NCBI RefSeq assembly: GCF_019393635.1
Contig: NC_057867.1
Location: forward strand, 64,793,492-64,857,491
Source: Dromiciops gliroides
Taxonomy: Eukaryota; Chordata; Mammalia; Microbiotheria; Microbiotheriidae
DNA length: 64,000 nt
Direction of reading: 5' to 3'
Below are positions 46,560 through 58,059 of this stretch, one piece after another; the first letter of the stretch is position 1; the number at the start of each line of letters is the position of its first letter. The translations under genes and the position numbers were made by a program. Under the pieces are notes generated by a model. That model was not told the origin of the DNA and made no database searches. It saw only the letters and a list, made by a program, of their open reading frames with translations.

Positions 46560-47810
46560 TTTTTGAACACTGAATGTCCTGTGTAAAAAGATGAGCCCAG
46601 CTGTGGCACTGAAGTGGGCTGCACATAGTTAAATCTGGTTACATTTAGTTGGAAGCGGAGTTTCAAGATAAGCACAAGATTCAGAACGTGAAAGACCGAG
46701 TAAATGTTGAAAGCATACAAGGGAATCGATTTGTCAAAGGAAAGAGAAGTAAAATGGAACAAGTAAAATGGGACAAGGACAGACCCTTGGAAGAACATCC
46801 ACTTTAATGGGACAGAGAAGATGGGGAGAAACAAGCAGTTGTTGAAGGAAAGACTAGAGAAATAGGAAGGAAACTTGAGGAGTGTGGTTCCTCTGGAGCT
46901 AAAAGAAGGAGGAAGCAAACCATGCCAAATGCTACAGAGAGGTCAAGGAGGAGGACAACTGGAAAAGGGCCATTGGTTTTGTTGATTAGGAGGTCACTGG
47001 TGACTTTAGAGAATGAAAGATCAGTTTCAGTAGAATGTTGGAGGCTGAAGCCTAAGTGCCAGGGGTTGAGAATAGAGCAGATAATTAAGTCTCCAGAAAG
47101 GCAACTACTTTTTCAAGAAGTTTAGCAGTGGGGTGGAGGAGAGACAAGATGCTAGTTAAATCAAGTAGGCCAGGGAAAGGCTTCTTTAAGATGGAGACTT
47201 AGTCTTGTTTGTAGGCAAGTGTGAAAGAGCAGTGAGACTGAAGATGTGAGAGAGATGCCTGGGAGAGAGGGAATGGGATACAAGGAGAAGGAAGGCAACA
47301 CCCCTGGGATGTTATGGAGAATGGAAGAGAGAAGTGGAAAGAGGTAAATTTAGACACATTAAAGTAGGATGAAGTAAGTGTATGGAAGTGGGGGAGGGAG
47401 GAAAACATTTGAAACAGTCACTGGGAGAAATGAGAAAAGAAGTACATAAGGATGAAGTAGGATGTATTGAGCCACATTGAGGGCCTGAAGAGTTACATAC
47501 CATGTATCTGTAATGGATGAAAAGCTCCATTCTGTCAGTTTCCCATAACTTAGAGGAACATAGCAAAAGGATTTTTCAACTTAAGCAGGCTGGGAGGCTG
47601 AGGGGGAGTGGGATGTGGTGTAGATGGAAGGAAGGTTAAACTGATATCTAGTGAAACATTCAAGTAGTGGATCCTGAGGCTCAGGGCTGAGCTTATGAGC
47701 AAGTGAGTCCAGAGTTGGGAAGATGGCCTGGTCCAAGAAAGATGGATCAGGGGACCAAAAGGGCCAATAAGAGTGAAGCACAGATTGGATGGGAGAGGTT
47801 GTAGGTGCCA
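46560..47810 (-). repeat. L2 LINE, ORF2 region, antisense
   Basis: The minus strand near 46930 reads VTSDLLINKTNGPFPVVLLL followed by DLSVAF, the L2 RT core. The frame at 46502-46918 continues it (GSVLVPF, SIPLYAFNIYSV). Upstream parts to 47810 keep the L2 order. It is broken by several stops and shifts. Confidence 0.75.
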
Positions 47811-47882
47811 AGTGGAATTTGAAAGGTTTGGATCTTGGAAGTGCTACAGTTCCAAGACACGAGATCTAAAGTCTGATTATAC

Positions 47883-47896
47883 TGGGGGGGGGGGGT
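47883..47896. repeat. poly-G tract
   Basis: A run of more than ten G bases. Confidence 0.9.
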
Positions 47897-48041
47897 TATT
47901 GAAGATGAATTTGGGGACTTATGTGATCAGGTTAGAAACATGAATATTGAAGCCCCAAAGAATAATAGTAGGGCATGGGTTAGAGAATAACACCATGAAC
48001 TGAGATACAAATTGCATAGCTCTTAAAAGTGCTCATTTGGT

Positions 48042-48195
48042 GGGGCAGCTAGGTGGCGCAGTGGATAGAGCACTGGCCCTGGATTCTGGAGAACCTGAGT
48101 TCAAATCCAGCCTCAGACACTTGACACTTGCTAGCTGTGTGACTCTGGGCAAGTCACTTAACCCTCATTGCCCCACCCCACCCCACCCCCCAAAA
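48042..48195 (+). repeat. tRNA-headed marsupial SINE
   Basis: It is a sense copy with a CCCCA-rich tail. Confidence 0.93.
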
Positions 48196-48463
48196 AAGAG
48201 GAGGTGTAAAGGATGTTGAAAAATTCAAGGATATGGTTGGGGTGGAAGGTGTTAACAACAGAGCAAGGGTGCAAACAATGTGTAGGGGAACTAAATTATT
48301 GTGGGACTCATTTTGAGGGTTCAGGAGGAAGTGGTATGATAGATACTACTCACCTAAGGTCATGATACCAGATAACCAAAATCAGGGAGGCAGTAAAGAG
48401 CAAAGTAGACAGAACTTAGCAGAAAGAGGATTTGTGTTAATCTCCAGTTTGAAATATAATTTT

Positions 48464-48602
48464 TTTGTGTGAGGCAATTGGGGTTAAGTGACTTGCCCAG
48501 GGTCATACAGCTAGTAAGTGTCAAGTGTCTGAGGCCAGATTTGAACTCAGGTTCTCCTGAATCCAGGGCCGGTGCTCTATCTACTGCGCCACCTAGCTGC
48601 CC
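48464..48602 (-). repeat. tRNA-headed marsupial SINE
   Basis: The target duplication TTGAAATATAATTTT lies at 48449-48463 and 48604-48618. Confidence 0.95.
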
Positions 48603-48619
48603 CTTGAAATATAATTTTA

Positions 48620-49540
48620 AAAGATGAGGAAGGGGAGATGTGGTAACTACTCTGTTGTACTACTGAACCATAATGATTCCACACATGATACTTCCTAGTG
48701 GCCTGGTTTGGGTTGGATTTGGCATGAAACAGATGGATGCCAAGGTTTGCTGAATTCATCAAGGAGCAACTCATGTGGGAGTTCCTTCCCAGAATTTCTT
48801 GAGAAATTTGTTTTTTTTTTTTAATCTCAATTCTTGAGAAAAATCAGTTAAGAAATTAGGGAAAAGGATTGTGATTCTCCTGCAAGAATTAAAGGATCAA
48901 CAACTTGGAGACATTACTGGTTCAAGGGGATGCAGGTCAAAAGCACTAGCAGGAAATGCTGACATGCAGAGTCAGAGGTTATGACCAACATTTCCAGGAA
49001 CCAGGGCAGGAGCAACTAGGAGAGAAGCAGTCATGGCCTACTCAGGCTTGCTCAGAACTGTTGTCGTGTTATAGGGGTGTGTGTTCATGGTTTGCTGTAT
49101 TCAGTGAGCCATTCTTTCCAATAAAATACATGGTAATCATTTTACACACCTAATATGCTTACTGTATACAGATCTGCTGGGTGGTATTAAAAGAAAGAAG
49201 TTTTGGAAGCAAAATAAGGCCTCTAGTTGGCAGTGATTCTTTGTAGTGCTGTTAACCTTGCTGGATCTGAGTGTTACATTAATCAAATACTGTACCCCAT
49301 ACTGTTTTCTGCTCTTTTCTAATGTTAGAAAATTCCCTATAGGCTACAGTTCTTTGTAAATACCATGACACTTGCTATGTATATCCATTATGATGAGTAA
49401 AGAATATGAAAAATCTTGGAAGTATTTTAAAGAAAGATTTAAAAAATCAGCTGGTTCATTGCCAGATGTTTTAAACCACTGCTATAATATATTGATTCTT
49501 AATAATAATAAATCATGCATTTATTAAATGAAACTTTTAT
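48620..49540. other. no gene recognised
   Basis: AT-rich unclassified sequence. Confidence 0.45.
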
Positions 49541-49546
49541 TAAAAC

Positions 49547-49858
49547 TGTTGTTGTTTGTCCTTCGTTCTGGAAGAGGACCATGACATCAGGGTGATGTTA
49601 TGACTTGAACTGAATTGGATTTAAGTGAGGGAGGGCTGTGCAAGATCACCAACCTCACTCTCTCCTCCAGAGCCACACCTGGGTTCAGCAGCAAGATATA
49701 CATCAGGACAAATGGAGATGGCCCCGGATGTTTGAGGCAATCTGGGTTAAGTGACTTGCCCAAGGTCACGCAGCTAGTACACATCTGAGGTGACATTTGA
49801 ACTCAGTTCCTCCCAACTTCAGGGCCAGTGCTATATCTACTGTGCCACCTAACTGCCT
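49547..49858 (-). repeat. composite SINE (tRNA head plus unique body)
   Basis: Same organisation as 44561-44870. The minus-strand end is ACGAAGGACAAACAACAAC, after which an A/T-rich stretch would be the tail. Confidence 0.85.
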
Positions 49859-50204
49859 GACTAAAAAAAATGAAAACTATTACAGAAGACTCATTTGCTG
49901 TTTATTATCATGGTCACTCATTATTATTTAAAGACATTGTAAATAAAATGAAAAATCAGAATGACTTGTGGCTTCAGGAATTTCCTAGAATTGTGATTTT
50001 ATTCCCAAACTGAAAGCACTAGGAGCAACAAACCAACTTGTGCTCCCAAATGGATCTCTTCCAACTTATTCTTTGAGATCAGGGAGACAAATATCCCCTG
50101 GCTCAAGTAAGCCTATTTATACCATAGCATCAGGAACTTTGTCAGGTTTGCTATGAAGTGAACAGGAACTAGGGAGATGGGAAAGAACATATACTCTAAG
50201 ATAT

Positions 50205-50445
50205 CTTTTGTCGTTATTCAATCACGTCCAATTCTTCATGACTCCATTTGCAGTTTTCTTGCCAAAGATACTGGAGTGATTTGCCATTTCCTTTTCCAGC
50301 TCATTTTACAGATGAGAAAACTGAGGCAAACTGGGTGAAGTGACTTGCCCAGGGTCACACAGCTGTGTTCAAATCTGAGGCCAGATTTGAACTCAGGTTT
50401 TCCTGACTCCAGGCCTGGGGCACTAACCACTGTGCCACCCAACTT
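50205..50445 (-). repeat. tRNA-RTE type SINE
   Basis: The plus strand shows CACGTCCAATTCTTCATGAC, then GCCAAAGATACTGGAGTGAT and TTTTACAGATGAGAAAACTG, the tail block shared with RTE/BovB-like LINEs. The antisense tRNA-like head ends at CTGTGCCACCC. The head differs from that of the main SINE. Confidence 0.75.
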
Positions 50446-50449
50446 CAAG

Positions 50450-50915
50450 ATCAGCCAAATTTCTACTCTTGTGTCACTCCTTGGGTTGGCTTCCTCCAAA
50501 TTCTTTCCCCTCCTTTATTGTAGGGACTTGAAGAGTCCCTTATTTTCAGACTTATGGAATCTATGCTCTGCAAATGACTAGAGTCCCTGTGCTCTTATCA
50601 ACCATTAAATTTGATTTGCAATGAAATACCTATAGATTCATAGCAACTATTGCTGTGATCATTCTACGGGAGCTTTTATTAAAAGCAATTTATAAAAGGG
50701 TTTGTCATAAGTAGAGTAGAACAGGGAAACTGCCTACCACCAATCAGGACAGGGTAGACAATCTGAACTCCACTCTGAAAAAAAAACAAACAAAAAACCC
50801 CAAAAACCACCACAGAGGAGGAAACCACAGCTCAAAGTTGGCCAGAGAGATTGTCAAATGAAGCAGAAGAAATCACTAGTGACAGTTAATGTCCCTAGTA
50901 CTGCAAAACCTAGGA
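50450..50915. other. no gene recognised
   Basis: Blank apart from an A-rich simple tract near 50780-50810. Confidence 0.45.
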
Positions 50916-50920
50916 TCTCG

Positions 50921-51049
50921 AGGGCAGCCAGGTGGCGCAAAGCACCAGCCCTGGATTCAGGAGGACACGAGTTCGAATGTGACCTTAGATACTTGATACT
51001 AGCTATGTGACCTTGGGCAAGTCACTTAACCCTCACTGCCCCCCCCCCA
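50921..51049 (+). repeat. tRNA-headed marsupial SINE with A-box deletion
   Basis: The head jumps from CCAGGTGGCGCA directly to AAGCACCAGCC, losing the GTGGAT part of the A-box. It would not be transcribed. Confidence 0.88.
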
Positions 51050-51293
51050 AACCACCTAGAATTTCAGGTAGCAGAAGGAAGCAGGGAAGGCCACATACCA
51101 AACGTGATCTCTAACACCCCATTTATTCAGAAATCAGGCATTCAGCATCAACTGGGTAGAATGCCATCACATTATGGGGTCCATGACAACAGAGACAGAC
51201 TTACAGACTTCTGTGACAACCTTGCTTCTAGTGGTGTTCCCAAGCATAATCCAACCCCATCCCCTATATGTCACCATAATAGAAAATAGGTTT

Positions 51294-51464
51294 GGGGCAG
51301 CCAGGTAGCACAGTGGATAAAGCAATGGCCCTGGATTCAGGAGGACCTGAGTTCAAATTCAGCCTCAGGCACTTGATACTAGCTGTGTGACCCTGGGCAA
51401 GTCACTTAACCCTCCTTGCCTTGTCCAAAAAAAAAAAAAAAAAGAAAGAAAAAAGAAAAGAAAA
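51294..51464 (+). repeat. tRNA-headed marsupial SINE
   Basis: The flanks AAAATAGGTTTG (51283) and AAAAAAGGTTTG (51463) are the target duplication. The A-tail is long and interrupted by G. Confidence 0.92.
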
Positions 51465-51469
51465 AAGGT

Positions 51470-51895
51470 TTGACGAGACTAATGACAAACTGAAGGTATC
51501 AGTGCATTTTCATCTTTTATTCTTAAGGTCCGTGTTACATTTAAAAACTCTGGCCTTTCTCTTAGCAAGTTTTAGTGCTTGAAATGTTCTCTGCAACAGT
51601 GCACCGAGGACAGAGGCTCTCTTATTGTGTTCTCAAATCCCTCATATTTGCTTAACTTGGGGGAAAAGAATTTGTTAATGGAGCCAATATCAGCCCACCA
51701 GGAATTGACTCATATTGTCCTAAATCTTGTTTTCTAAGGTTTTAAAAAATTAGGTGTAGCCATATTCCCCTCTATCACATCTATTTTTCAAAGCATGATA
51801 TAGAACCTGTACTACTCAGTTCTATAGATTATTTTGCCCCCTTTAAAAAAAAAACACACCACCATAAATGAAAACTCGGAGTGAATTAGAACTAA
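51470..51895. other. no gene recognised
   Basis: No supportable feature. Confidence 0.45.
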
Positions 51896-51899
51896 CCTT

Positions 51900-52050
51900 G
51901 GGGCAGCTAGGTGGCACAGTGGACAGAGGACTGGCCCTGGAGTCAGGAGTACCTGAGTTCAAATCTGCCCTCAGACACTTAACACTTACCAGCTGTGTGA
52001 CCCTGGGCAAGTCACTTAACCCCAATTACCTCACTAAAAACCAAAAAAAC
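51900..52050 (+). repeat. tRNA-headed marsupial SINE
   Basis: The flanking AACTAACCT is at 51890 and 52051. Confidence 0.94.
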
Positions 52051-52078
52051 AACTAACCTCAAGAGACTGGACTTTTAC

Positions 52079-52247
52079 GGGCAGCTAGGTGGTGCAGTGG
52101 ATAAAGCACTGGCCTTGGATTCAGGAAGACCTGAGTTCAAATCCAGCCTCAGACACTTGACACTTAACTAGCTGTGTGACCCTGGGCAAGTCACTTAACC
52201 CCAATTGCCCTGCAAAAAAACAAAACCAAAAAAAAAAAAAAGAGAGA
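52079..52247 (+). repeat. tRNA-headed marsupial SINE
   Basis: The flanks GAGACTGGACTTTT (52063) and GAGACTAGACTTTT (52248) are the target duplication. Confidence 0.94.
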
Positions 52248-52284
52248 GAGACTAGACTTTTGACTTTCTGGAAAAAGTAGTCTA

Positions 52285-52430
52285 GGGGGCAGTTAGGTGG
52301 CGTAGTGGATAAAGCACCAGCCCTAGATTCAGGAGGACCCGAGTTCAAATTCAGCCTTAGACACTTGCTAGCTGTGTGACCCTGGGCAAGTCAACTTAAC
52401 TCTCATTGCCCTGGAAAAACAATTAAAACA
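52285..52430 (+). repeat. tRNA-headed marsupial SINE
   Basis: It is a sense copy with small deletions in the body, the third in a row in the same orientation. Confidence 0.92.
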
Positions 52431-52439
52431 AAAATAAGA

Positions 52440-52570
52440 ATATTATGAGATAAGTTTTGCAGGTGTCATCCTCATTTTACAAATGGGGAAATCAAGGCTC
52501 AGATAAGTTGAGTGGTCAAATAGCTAGTAAGACCCGCAATCTAGGCCTTAGATTCCGAATTCATTCACAC
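52440..52570 (-). repeat. MIR-like relic
   Basis: CATCCTCATTTTACAAATGG and CAGATAAGTTGAGTGGTC fit antisense MIR. Confidence 0.55.
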
Positions 52571-52739
52571 CATTGCCTACACCATGGAGAATGATGAAAA
52601 GCAGAACCGGGCTGGAGGAAGCCAGAATATTCAGGAGCAGGAGAGAAAGAGGTAAGACAATGGCATCAAGCAGTGCTTGGCACACAGTAGGTGCTTAAAA
52701 AAATGCATGTTTATTGATATCTTGGCTTTAAACGTTTAA

Positions 52740-52935
52740 GGTACAGTAATAATAGCAGCTCACGTTTCTACATTTTCATTTTCAAAATGTGAGGTAGGTT
52801 GGACAAGCAATACTCCCATTTTAACAGTCCAAGACACTGAGGACTGAACGGACTTATAGATAACATTGATGGCCACCCATAACTAGTGGTAGAGCTTGGC
52901 CTCAGGTCCAGATCTGCTGACACCACATAATGCTT
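52740..52935 (-). repeat. MIR-like relic
   Basis: AATAATAGCAGCTCACGTTT, then GCAATACTCCCATTTTAAC and a GAGCTTGGCCTCAGG block, is in antisense order. Confidence 0.6.
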
Positions 52936-52939
52936 ACTA

Positions 52940-53520
52940 ACAGACTTTTAATACATTTTGTTACAAAGCCTGAAATGCCATTGCTAGAGATGAACATTAG
53001 AGGCCATGGAGAATGCTGCTACTAAGCAGTGTCTCATACTTCACAGAAGATGATTATTTCAAGAGCTGCTATCAGGGACAGTGAGGTGATTGACAAATGT
53101 TTTTCCCAACAAAGGGACTTGATAAATTGTTATTTCTATACAAAGAATCCTTAAGGCAGCCCTAAGCTCCCACAGAATAGAGGGGGCTTGAAGAGCAGGA
53201 AGACATAGCAGGAACCCAACTCAGGGAATATACAATTCACGTGAATTAGGGTGGCACAGTCACCATTTCAGTCTTTGGTGCATATGATCCAGGAAAAGGA
53301 CAGAGATCAATTTTACTCCCACACTTTCCATAGACTACTCTGGAAGCTCAAAAGAACTGCAGAAGATGCAGAAGCATTCAATCAATGTAAATTAATTCAA
53401 TGATTAAATGCTTGGCTCAGAGCCCTAAAGAGGTCATCCAGAGGATAGGGATATTAAAGATTTTTGTTAAAGTGACTAAAAGTAAGAGAAATCTAGTGGA
53501 AGCTTATTCAAGCACCTGTT
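52940..53520. other. no gene recognised
   Basis: No supportable feature. Confidence 0.45.
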
Positions 53521-53541
53521 ACATCAAAATGCACATGGATA

Positions 53542-53674
53542 GGGGCAGCTAGGTGGCACAGTGGATAGAGCACCGGCCCTGGATTCAGGAGGGCCTGAGT
53601 TCAAATCCGGCCTCAGACACTAGCTGTGTGACCCTGGGCAAGTCACTTAACCCCAATTGTCTCATTTAAAAAAA
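53542..53674 (+). repeat. tRNA-headed marsupial SINE
   Basis: The target duplication AAAATGCACATGGATA is perfect, at 53526-53541 and 53675-53690. Confidence 0.95.
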
Positions 53675-53699
53675 AAAATGCACATGGATATCTTGCTTC

Positions 53700-53800
53700 A
53701 AATGGTGCCAGTGGATAGGGAATTGGCCTTAAAGCCTAGAAGCCCTGGGTTCAAATCTTACCTTTGGCACCTTGGGCAAGTCACTTGATATTGGTATGAG
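53700..53800 (+). repeat. old tRNA-headed SINE relic
   Basis: CCAGTGGATAGGGAATTGG, GGTTCAAATCTTACC and CTTGGGCAAGTCACTTG keep both promoter boxes at low identity. Confidence 0.6.
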
Positions 53801-54290
53801 GGAGTTCCCTATAGCAATATGTTCACAAGCCCAGTCCCCATTCCCCGCCCACTCCACCCCCTTAAAATGATATCTTTTCTCATAGTCTTTATGTATAGCT
53901 AGAAAAAGAAGTAGTAATTCAATTTTCCTAAGTGGGCTAATCTCAGCCTCTAACATCATTATCCATTTTGGGAAAAACCAGAATCGCAAGGCTTTGCAAC
54001 CAACCAGCACCAGCTAAGAGCAAAAACTGTAGCACAGAAAGCCAGGGGAAATGTCACTTTGTCCAGCTCTGTACAGAGTATCCCATCCCAGAGGTTTAGA
54101 CTTGTGTTTCAGGTTGTTACAAGGGGGAATTATGATATGCCATCATTTAATTCCAAAACAATATGTGCTGTACAGAAACACGTTAAATTTAACACAGACT
54201 TCCAAATGTACAGCTCACTAAAGAAACAAACAAAACAATTCCCCAGAGCAGCTTTTCCTCTGGCCTTGTTTCCCTGCATTGGCGGGCACC

Positions 54291-56050
54291 CTAGCTGAGG
54301 GGCCACGAGGTGCAAAGGGTGGCAGACGGCCCTGGCTGTGACTCTTGTTGCTGCGGACTCGGTTTCATCAGGAACACTTCCAAGCTAGCCGGGCGTGCCT
54401 TCTTTCTGTCCTGAAGCATCTCTGAGTAGCAACCTAGAGCCTGTAAAACCGTCCGCTTCACTGAGCAGCTTCGCTCACAGTCAGGATCATTCTCTGACAA
54501 AACCTCCAGGGCGTGTGAGACCTCAGCCAAGCAATCAGACAGGACCTCTGTCGTTAACATTCGCCCCGAGCCAGCTTCCTTGTCATCGTCCCTGCTGTCC
54601 ACTCTTTCCTCTGTGAAGTGCTGGTCGGCCGACTCCTGCAAGTCCTCATTCCCTGTGTCTCCGGAGTTATCCAAGAGCTCCTGCACATCATCAAGGGTGA
54701 CCTCCTCAAAGCCTAGTAGCTTTGCCATACGTGCGACCTCTGTGGTAATGGCCAAAATTTCTGACTCTACCTCAAAGAAATCATTTGCTAAATCGGGCCA
54801 CACCTTTCGCCAAACACCACTTAGACAATGGCTATTCACTTCTGCCCAGGCGATTTTGATATTGTCAATTGCCTTCATAATGTTGTAATCCTTCCAAATT
54901 TCCCTGATGGTAAGTTGCTTATTACTAGTGTTGACCTCAAGCAGCTGACTAAAAGTGCACCTGAAGTAGTAAGCCTTAAACACTGCAAAGACACCCTGGT
55001 CCATGGGTTGAAGAAGTGAGGCTGTGTTTGGGGGAAAAAACAAGACCTGGATGGGCAGACAGGTCTGAAGCGAGTCAAAATTCGACAGGCTGCCCATGGA
55101 ACTGTCTAAGACCAACAACGCTTTGGGTTCCAAACCGTATTCTGTACAGTAACACTGCACGACAGGACAGAAATGATTAACAATCCAGTCATTAAACATG
55201 TCTGTCGTCACCCAGGCCTTCCTGTTGGACTTCCAGATAACAGGCAGGTTAAGTTTAGAAAAACCTCTCATGTGTTTAGGAGTCTCAGAATGATAGACAA
55301 GGAGAGGCTTCAACTTAATGTTTCCCAAGGCATTGCTGCCTAGCAGAATGGTCAAACGGTCTTTGGTGGCCTTAAAGTCAGCAGCATCTTTCTCTTCTCG
55401 GGGGAGAGCTCGGGAAGGCAAGCGTTTCCAAAACAGCCCTGTCTCACTCACATTAAAAACTAAATTTGGAGAATAGTTTCCTCTCTCAACAACAGCCTTG
55501 AGCACTGCAGGAAATTCTGCTGCAGTTTTAATATCAGCACTGGAAGTTTCCCCTGTGATGCGAATGCTATTAATTTTATTTCGCTTTTTGAACTTCTCGA
55601 ACCAGCCACGGGAAGCTACAAATGTTTTGCTGGATTCCTCACCTGCCTGTGCTTTCAAATGATCAAATAAACTCAGAGCCTTTTGCATTATCAATGCCTG
55701 GCTGAGCGGCATGTGATGCTGCATCATGTTGTCTACCCAAATACTTAACATGTTCTCCATTTTCTCCATGACACTACTTCGGATTCGGGTCACCTTGGCA
55801 GCAGTGAGGTTACTGGAGTTGTGCACGGAGGCCTTCACTCTTTCAGCTTGGTTTAAAATGGATTTTAAGGTTGACTGTGCCAGGCCAAATGAACGAGCCA
55901 CCTCACTCTTCATCTCGCCAGCTTCTACTCGCTTGATTATCTCTATTTTCTTTTCCAAAGAGATAGATTTGCGCTGAACTTTTTTCTCTGAAGGGCCACT
56001 ACCATCAGATGGACGTTTGGAAGACATGATGAAGGTAATGTCTAATTTCT
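54291..56050 (-). CDS. KRAB-Tigger fusion gene, last exon: Tigger/pogo-type transposase
   Basis: A single exon codes an unbroken Tigger transposase resembling TIGD1. The acceptor TTTTTGTTTTGGCAG sits just above 56050. In phase 1 the exon adds EKLDITFI and then the transposase's own ATG (56027) with MSSKRPSDGS, giving 586 residues here and 673 with the KRAB exons. Numbered from that ATG, a Psq-type helix-turn-helix spans about 22-60 and a CENP-B/Tc5-type domain about 85-150. The DDE domain carries S194 (in FNVSETGLFW, where TIGD1 has D), D308 (LLVLD) and D343 (LQPMDQG), spaced DD34D. Loss of the first acid predicts no transposition, while the DNA-binding part is whole. The acidic and Gln/Pro-rich tail also resembles TIGD1. 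No terminal inverted repeats are visible. An ATTAAA (54151-54146, minus) is a possible polyadenylation signal. If unspliced, it would be a stand-alone 578-residue TIGD-like gene. Confidence 0.93.
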
Positions 56051-56124
56051 CTGCCAAAACAAAAATCGATTCAATTCTGTTAAAGCCTGAGTGACGTTAA
56101 GGAAGGTTAAGAGTAAACTAGAGG

Positions 56125-56278
56125 GGAGCAGCTAGGTGGCTAAAGCACTGACCCTGGATTCAGGAGGACCTGAGTTCAAATCTAGCCTCAGACACTTGAC
56201 ACTTACTAGCTGTGTGACCCTGGGCAAGTTACTTAACCCCCACTGCCCCGCCAAAAAAAAAAGAAAAAAAAAAAAAGG
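56125..56278 (+). repeat. tRNA-headed marsupial SINE near the transposase acceptor
   Basis: It is in sense on the + strand, hence antisense to the fusion gene, about 75 bases from its last acceptor. The head lacks the GCAGTGGA part. The flanks GAGTAAACTAGAGGG and GAGTAAGCTAGAGGG are the target duplication. Confidence 0.92.
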
Positions 56279-56309
56279 AAAGAGTAAGCTAGAGGGATAC
56301 CTGGGCCAG

Positions 56310-56520
56310 TCCCATCCAAGCCATAGCATGGCACAATGGAAAGGACACTTGATCTGGACTCAGTGGATCTGGATTCAAATTCTACTTTGCCACCCGTGTG
56401 ACCTTGGACAAGTCATCAAATCTCTCTGTACCTCGGTTTCCTCATGGGCAAAATGAGACAGCTGACCTAGATGACCTGTTAGGCCCCACCCCTTCTAACT
56501 CCAAATCTGTGATCCTATGA
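56310..56520 (+). repeat. MIR-class repeat
   Basis: GTGTGACCTTGGACAAGTCA, TCGGTTTCCTCATGGGCAAA, GATGACCTGTTAGGCCCC. Confidence 0.7.
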
Positions 56521-56729
56521 ATCTCCTTCCTCAGTGGCTGGGAACTCACTGCTACAGTATTTCAGAGAAATATGGAACTTTAGACCTTAGAAATTACATA
56601 GTCTCTGAGCAAACTGAAGCTCAGAGACAGTGAGTGACTGGCCCAGGATCATACAGTTTGTTGGTGAGAGTCACAATGAGAGTCAGGGGATCTCCTAGTC
56701 TAGTACAATCTCAAAAAACGGAACAGAGA

Positions 56730-58045
56730 ACCAATTCAATTCAACAAACATGTATGCACAGTATCGTGCAGGGTTCTGAAGACAGAAAATTTGATTAAGA
56801 CATAACCCCTGTGCTCTTGGAATCTTCAGTAAAGCAAAAAAATGGGACCCATAAATATTTCTAATACAAATATTTACTCAAAGTGCATTATAAGGGGCAG
56901 CTAGGTGGCGCAGTGGATAGAGCACCGGCCCTGGAGTCAGGAGTACCCGAGTTCAAATCTGGCCTCAGACACTTAACACTTACTAGCTGTGTAACCCTGG
57001 GCAAGTCGCTTAACCCCAATTGCCTCACTTAAAAAAAACCAAAAACAAAGTGCATTATAGAAGCATGAAGAGAAATGCTCTGTGAAGTTCAAGGGATATA
57101 AAGTTGTTCCTTATTGGGGAGATCAGAGAAGGTTTAATGGTGGAGGTGGCATTTGAGTTGGGCTTGAAAGGGTGGGTGTGAAAATCAAGAGATGACAAGA
57201 GGGAAGGAGGCTTGAGTGTGCTACTGTTGAATACCTAGCAGGGGAGAGTCAGACTGTGGAAGGTCTTGGAATGAATCCGTGCCAGATTAGGCACAGAGAA
57301 TCAGTGAAGATCTTTAGGCAGAGGAGTTATACAGAAGAACTACTCTGACAGCAGTATGAAGGATGGCTTAGAGAAGGAAGGGAATAGGAGGCTACTGCAA
57401 GAAATCCAGTTGGCTGGGAATCAAGGCCTACAATAGGGAGGTGACTATAGAAACAGAAAGAAAGAAAGCAGCAGAGAAATGTCGTGGAGATGCAATCAGA
57501 AAGGTCTTGGTAACTGAATTTGAGTGAAAGACAGATGAACAAAAGATAATTATAATGTTTCAGAGATAGGAGATTGGATGAACTGACAGTGCCACTGATT
57601 TTATGAATCAGGAGGAACAGATTTTGGAGGAGAGATAATAGTTTTGGACCTGTTAAGTCTGAGGCATTGGCAGGGCATCAAATGACTTGTAGACCATTAA
57701 CAGTGAATGTCTGGAACTCAGAAGACATTCTCCCCAGGGCTAGAGATAAAGATCTGAAGGTACAATGCAAAAAGCCAACACTGAAGGGATAGATCCAATG
57801 AGCCTGCCAAAGACGACAATGTTGAAAAGAGAGGGCTAGGTACCTAAGACAGAGAACACGCATGTGACAGAGTTGGGGAGGGCAGAAAAAGACAATGAAG
57901 GAGATGGGTGGGTCAATCAAAAGATCAGAGAAACACGAGTTTTCTGGGAAACCGAGGGAGCAGATGGATGATATCTGTTTGGAATAAAGGGGTGGTGGAC
58001 AGCGTCAAATGCTAAAGAGAAGGGGAGGCCTGAAAAAAGGCCTCT
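56730..58045 (-). repeat. L2 LINE, antisense
   Basis: The 3' end begins at TCAATTCAACAAACATGTAT. Then come GGTGGCATTTGAGTTGGGC, TGAGCCTGCCAAAG-like text and GGACAGCGTCAAATGCTAAAG, the antisense of the L2 RT core, near 57995. It is split by a SINE. Confidence 0.65.
56894..57045 (+). repeat. tRNA-headed marsupial SINE, young
   Basis: The target duplication CAAAGTGCATTATA is perfect, at 56879-56892 and 57046-57059. Confidence 0.95.
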
Positions 58046-58059
58046 GGATTTGGATCAAA

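Noticed and set aside
46502-46918. A 138-codon minus-strand frame
   Set aside because: It continues the antisense L2 reverse transcriptase region and has no host-gene features.
54291-56050. The fusion gene as an orthologue of POGK
   Set aside because: POGK also joins KRAB to a pogo-type transposase, but its transposase part differs. The sequence here follows TIGD1 in the HTH, DDE and tail.
54291-56050. A recent, active Tigger transposon
   Set aside because: No terminal inverted repeats are visible around the frame, and the first catalytic aspartate is serine.
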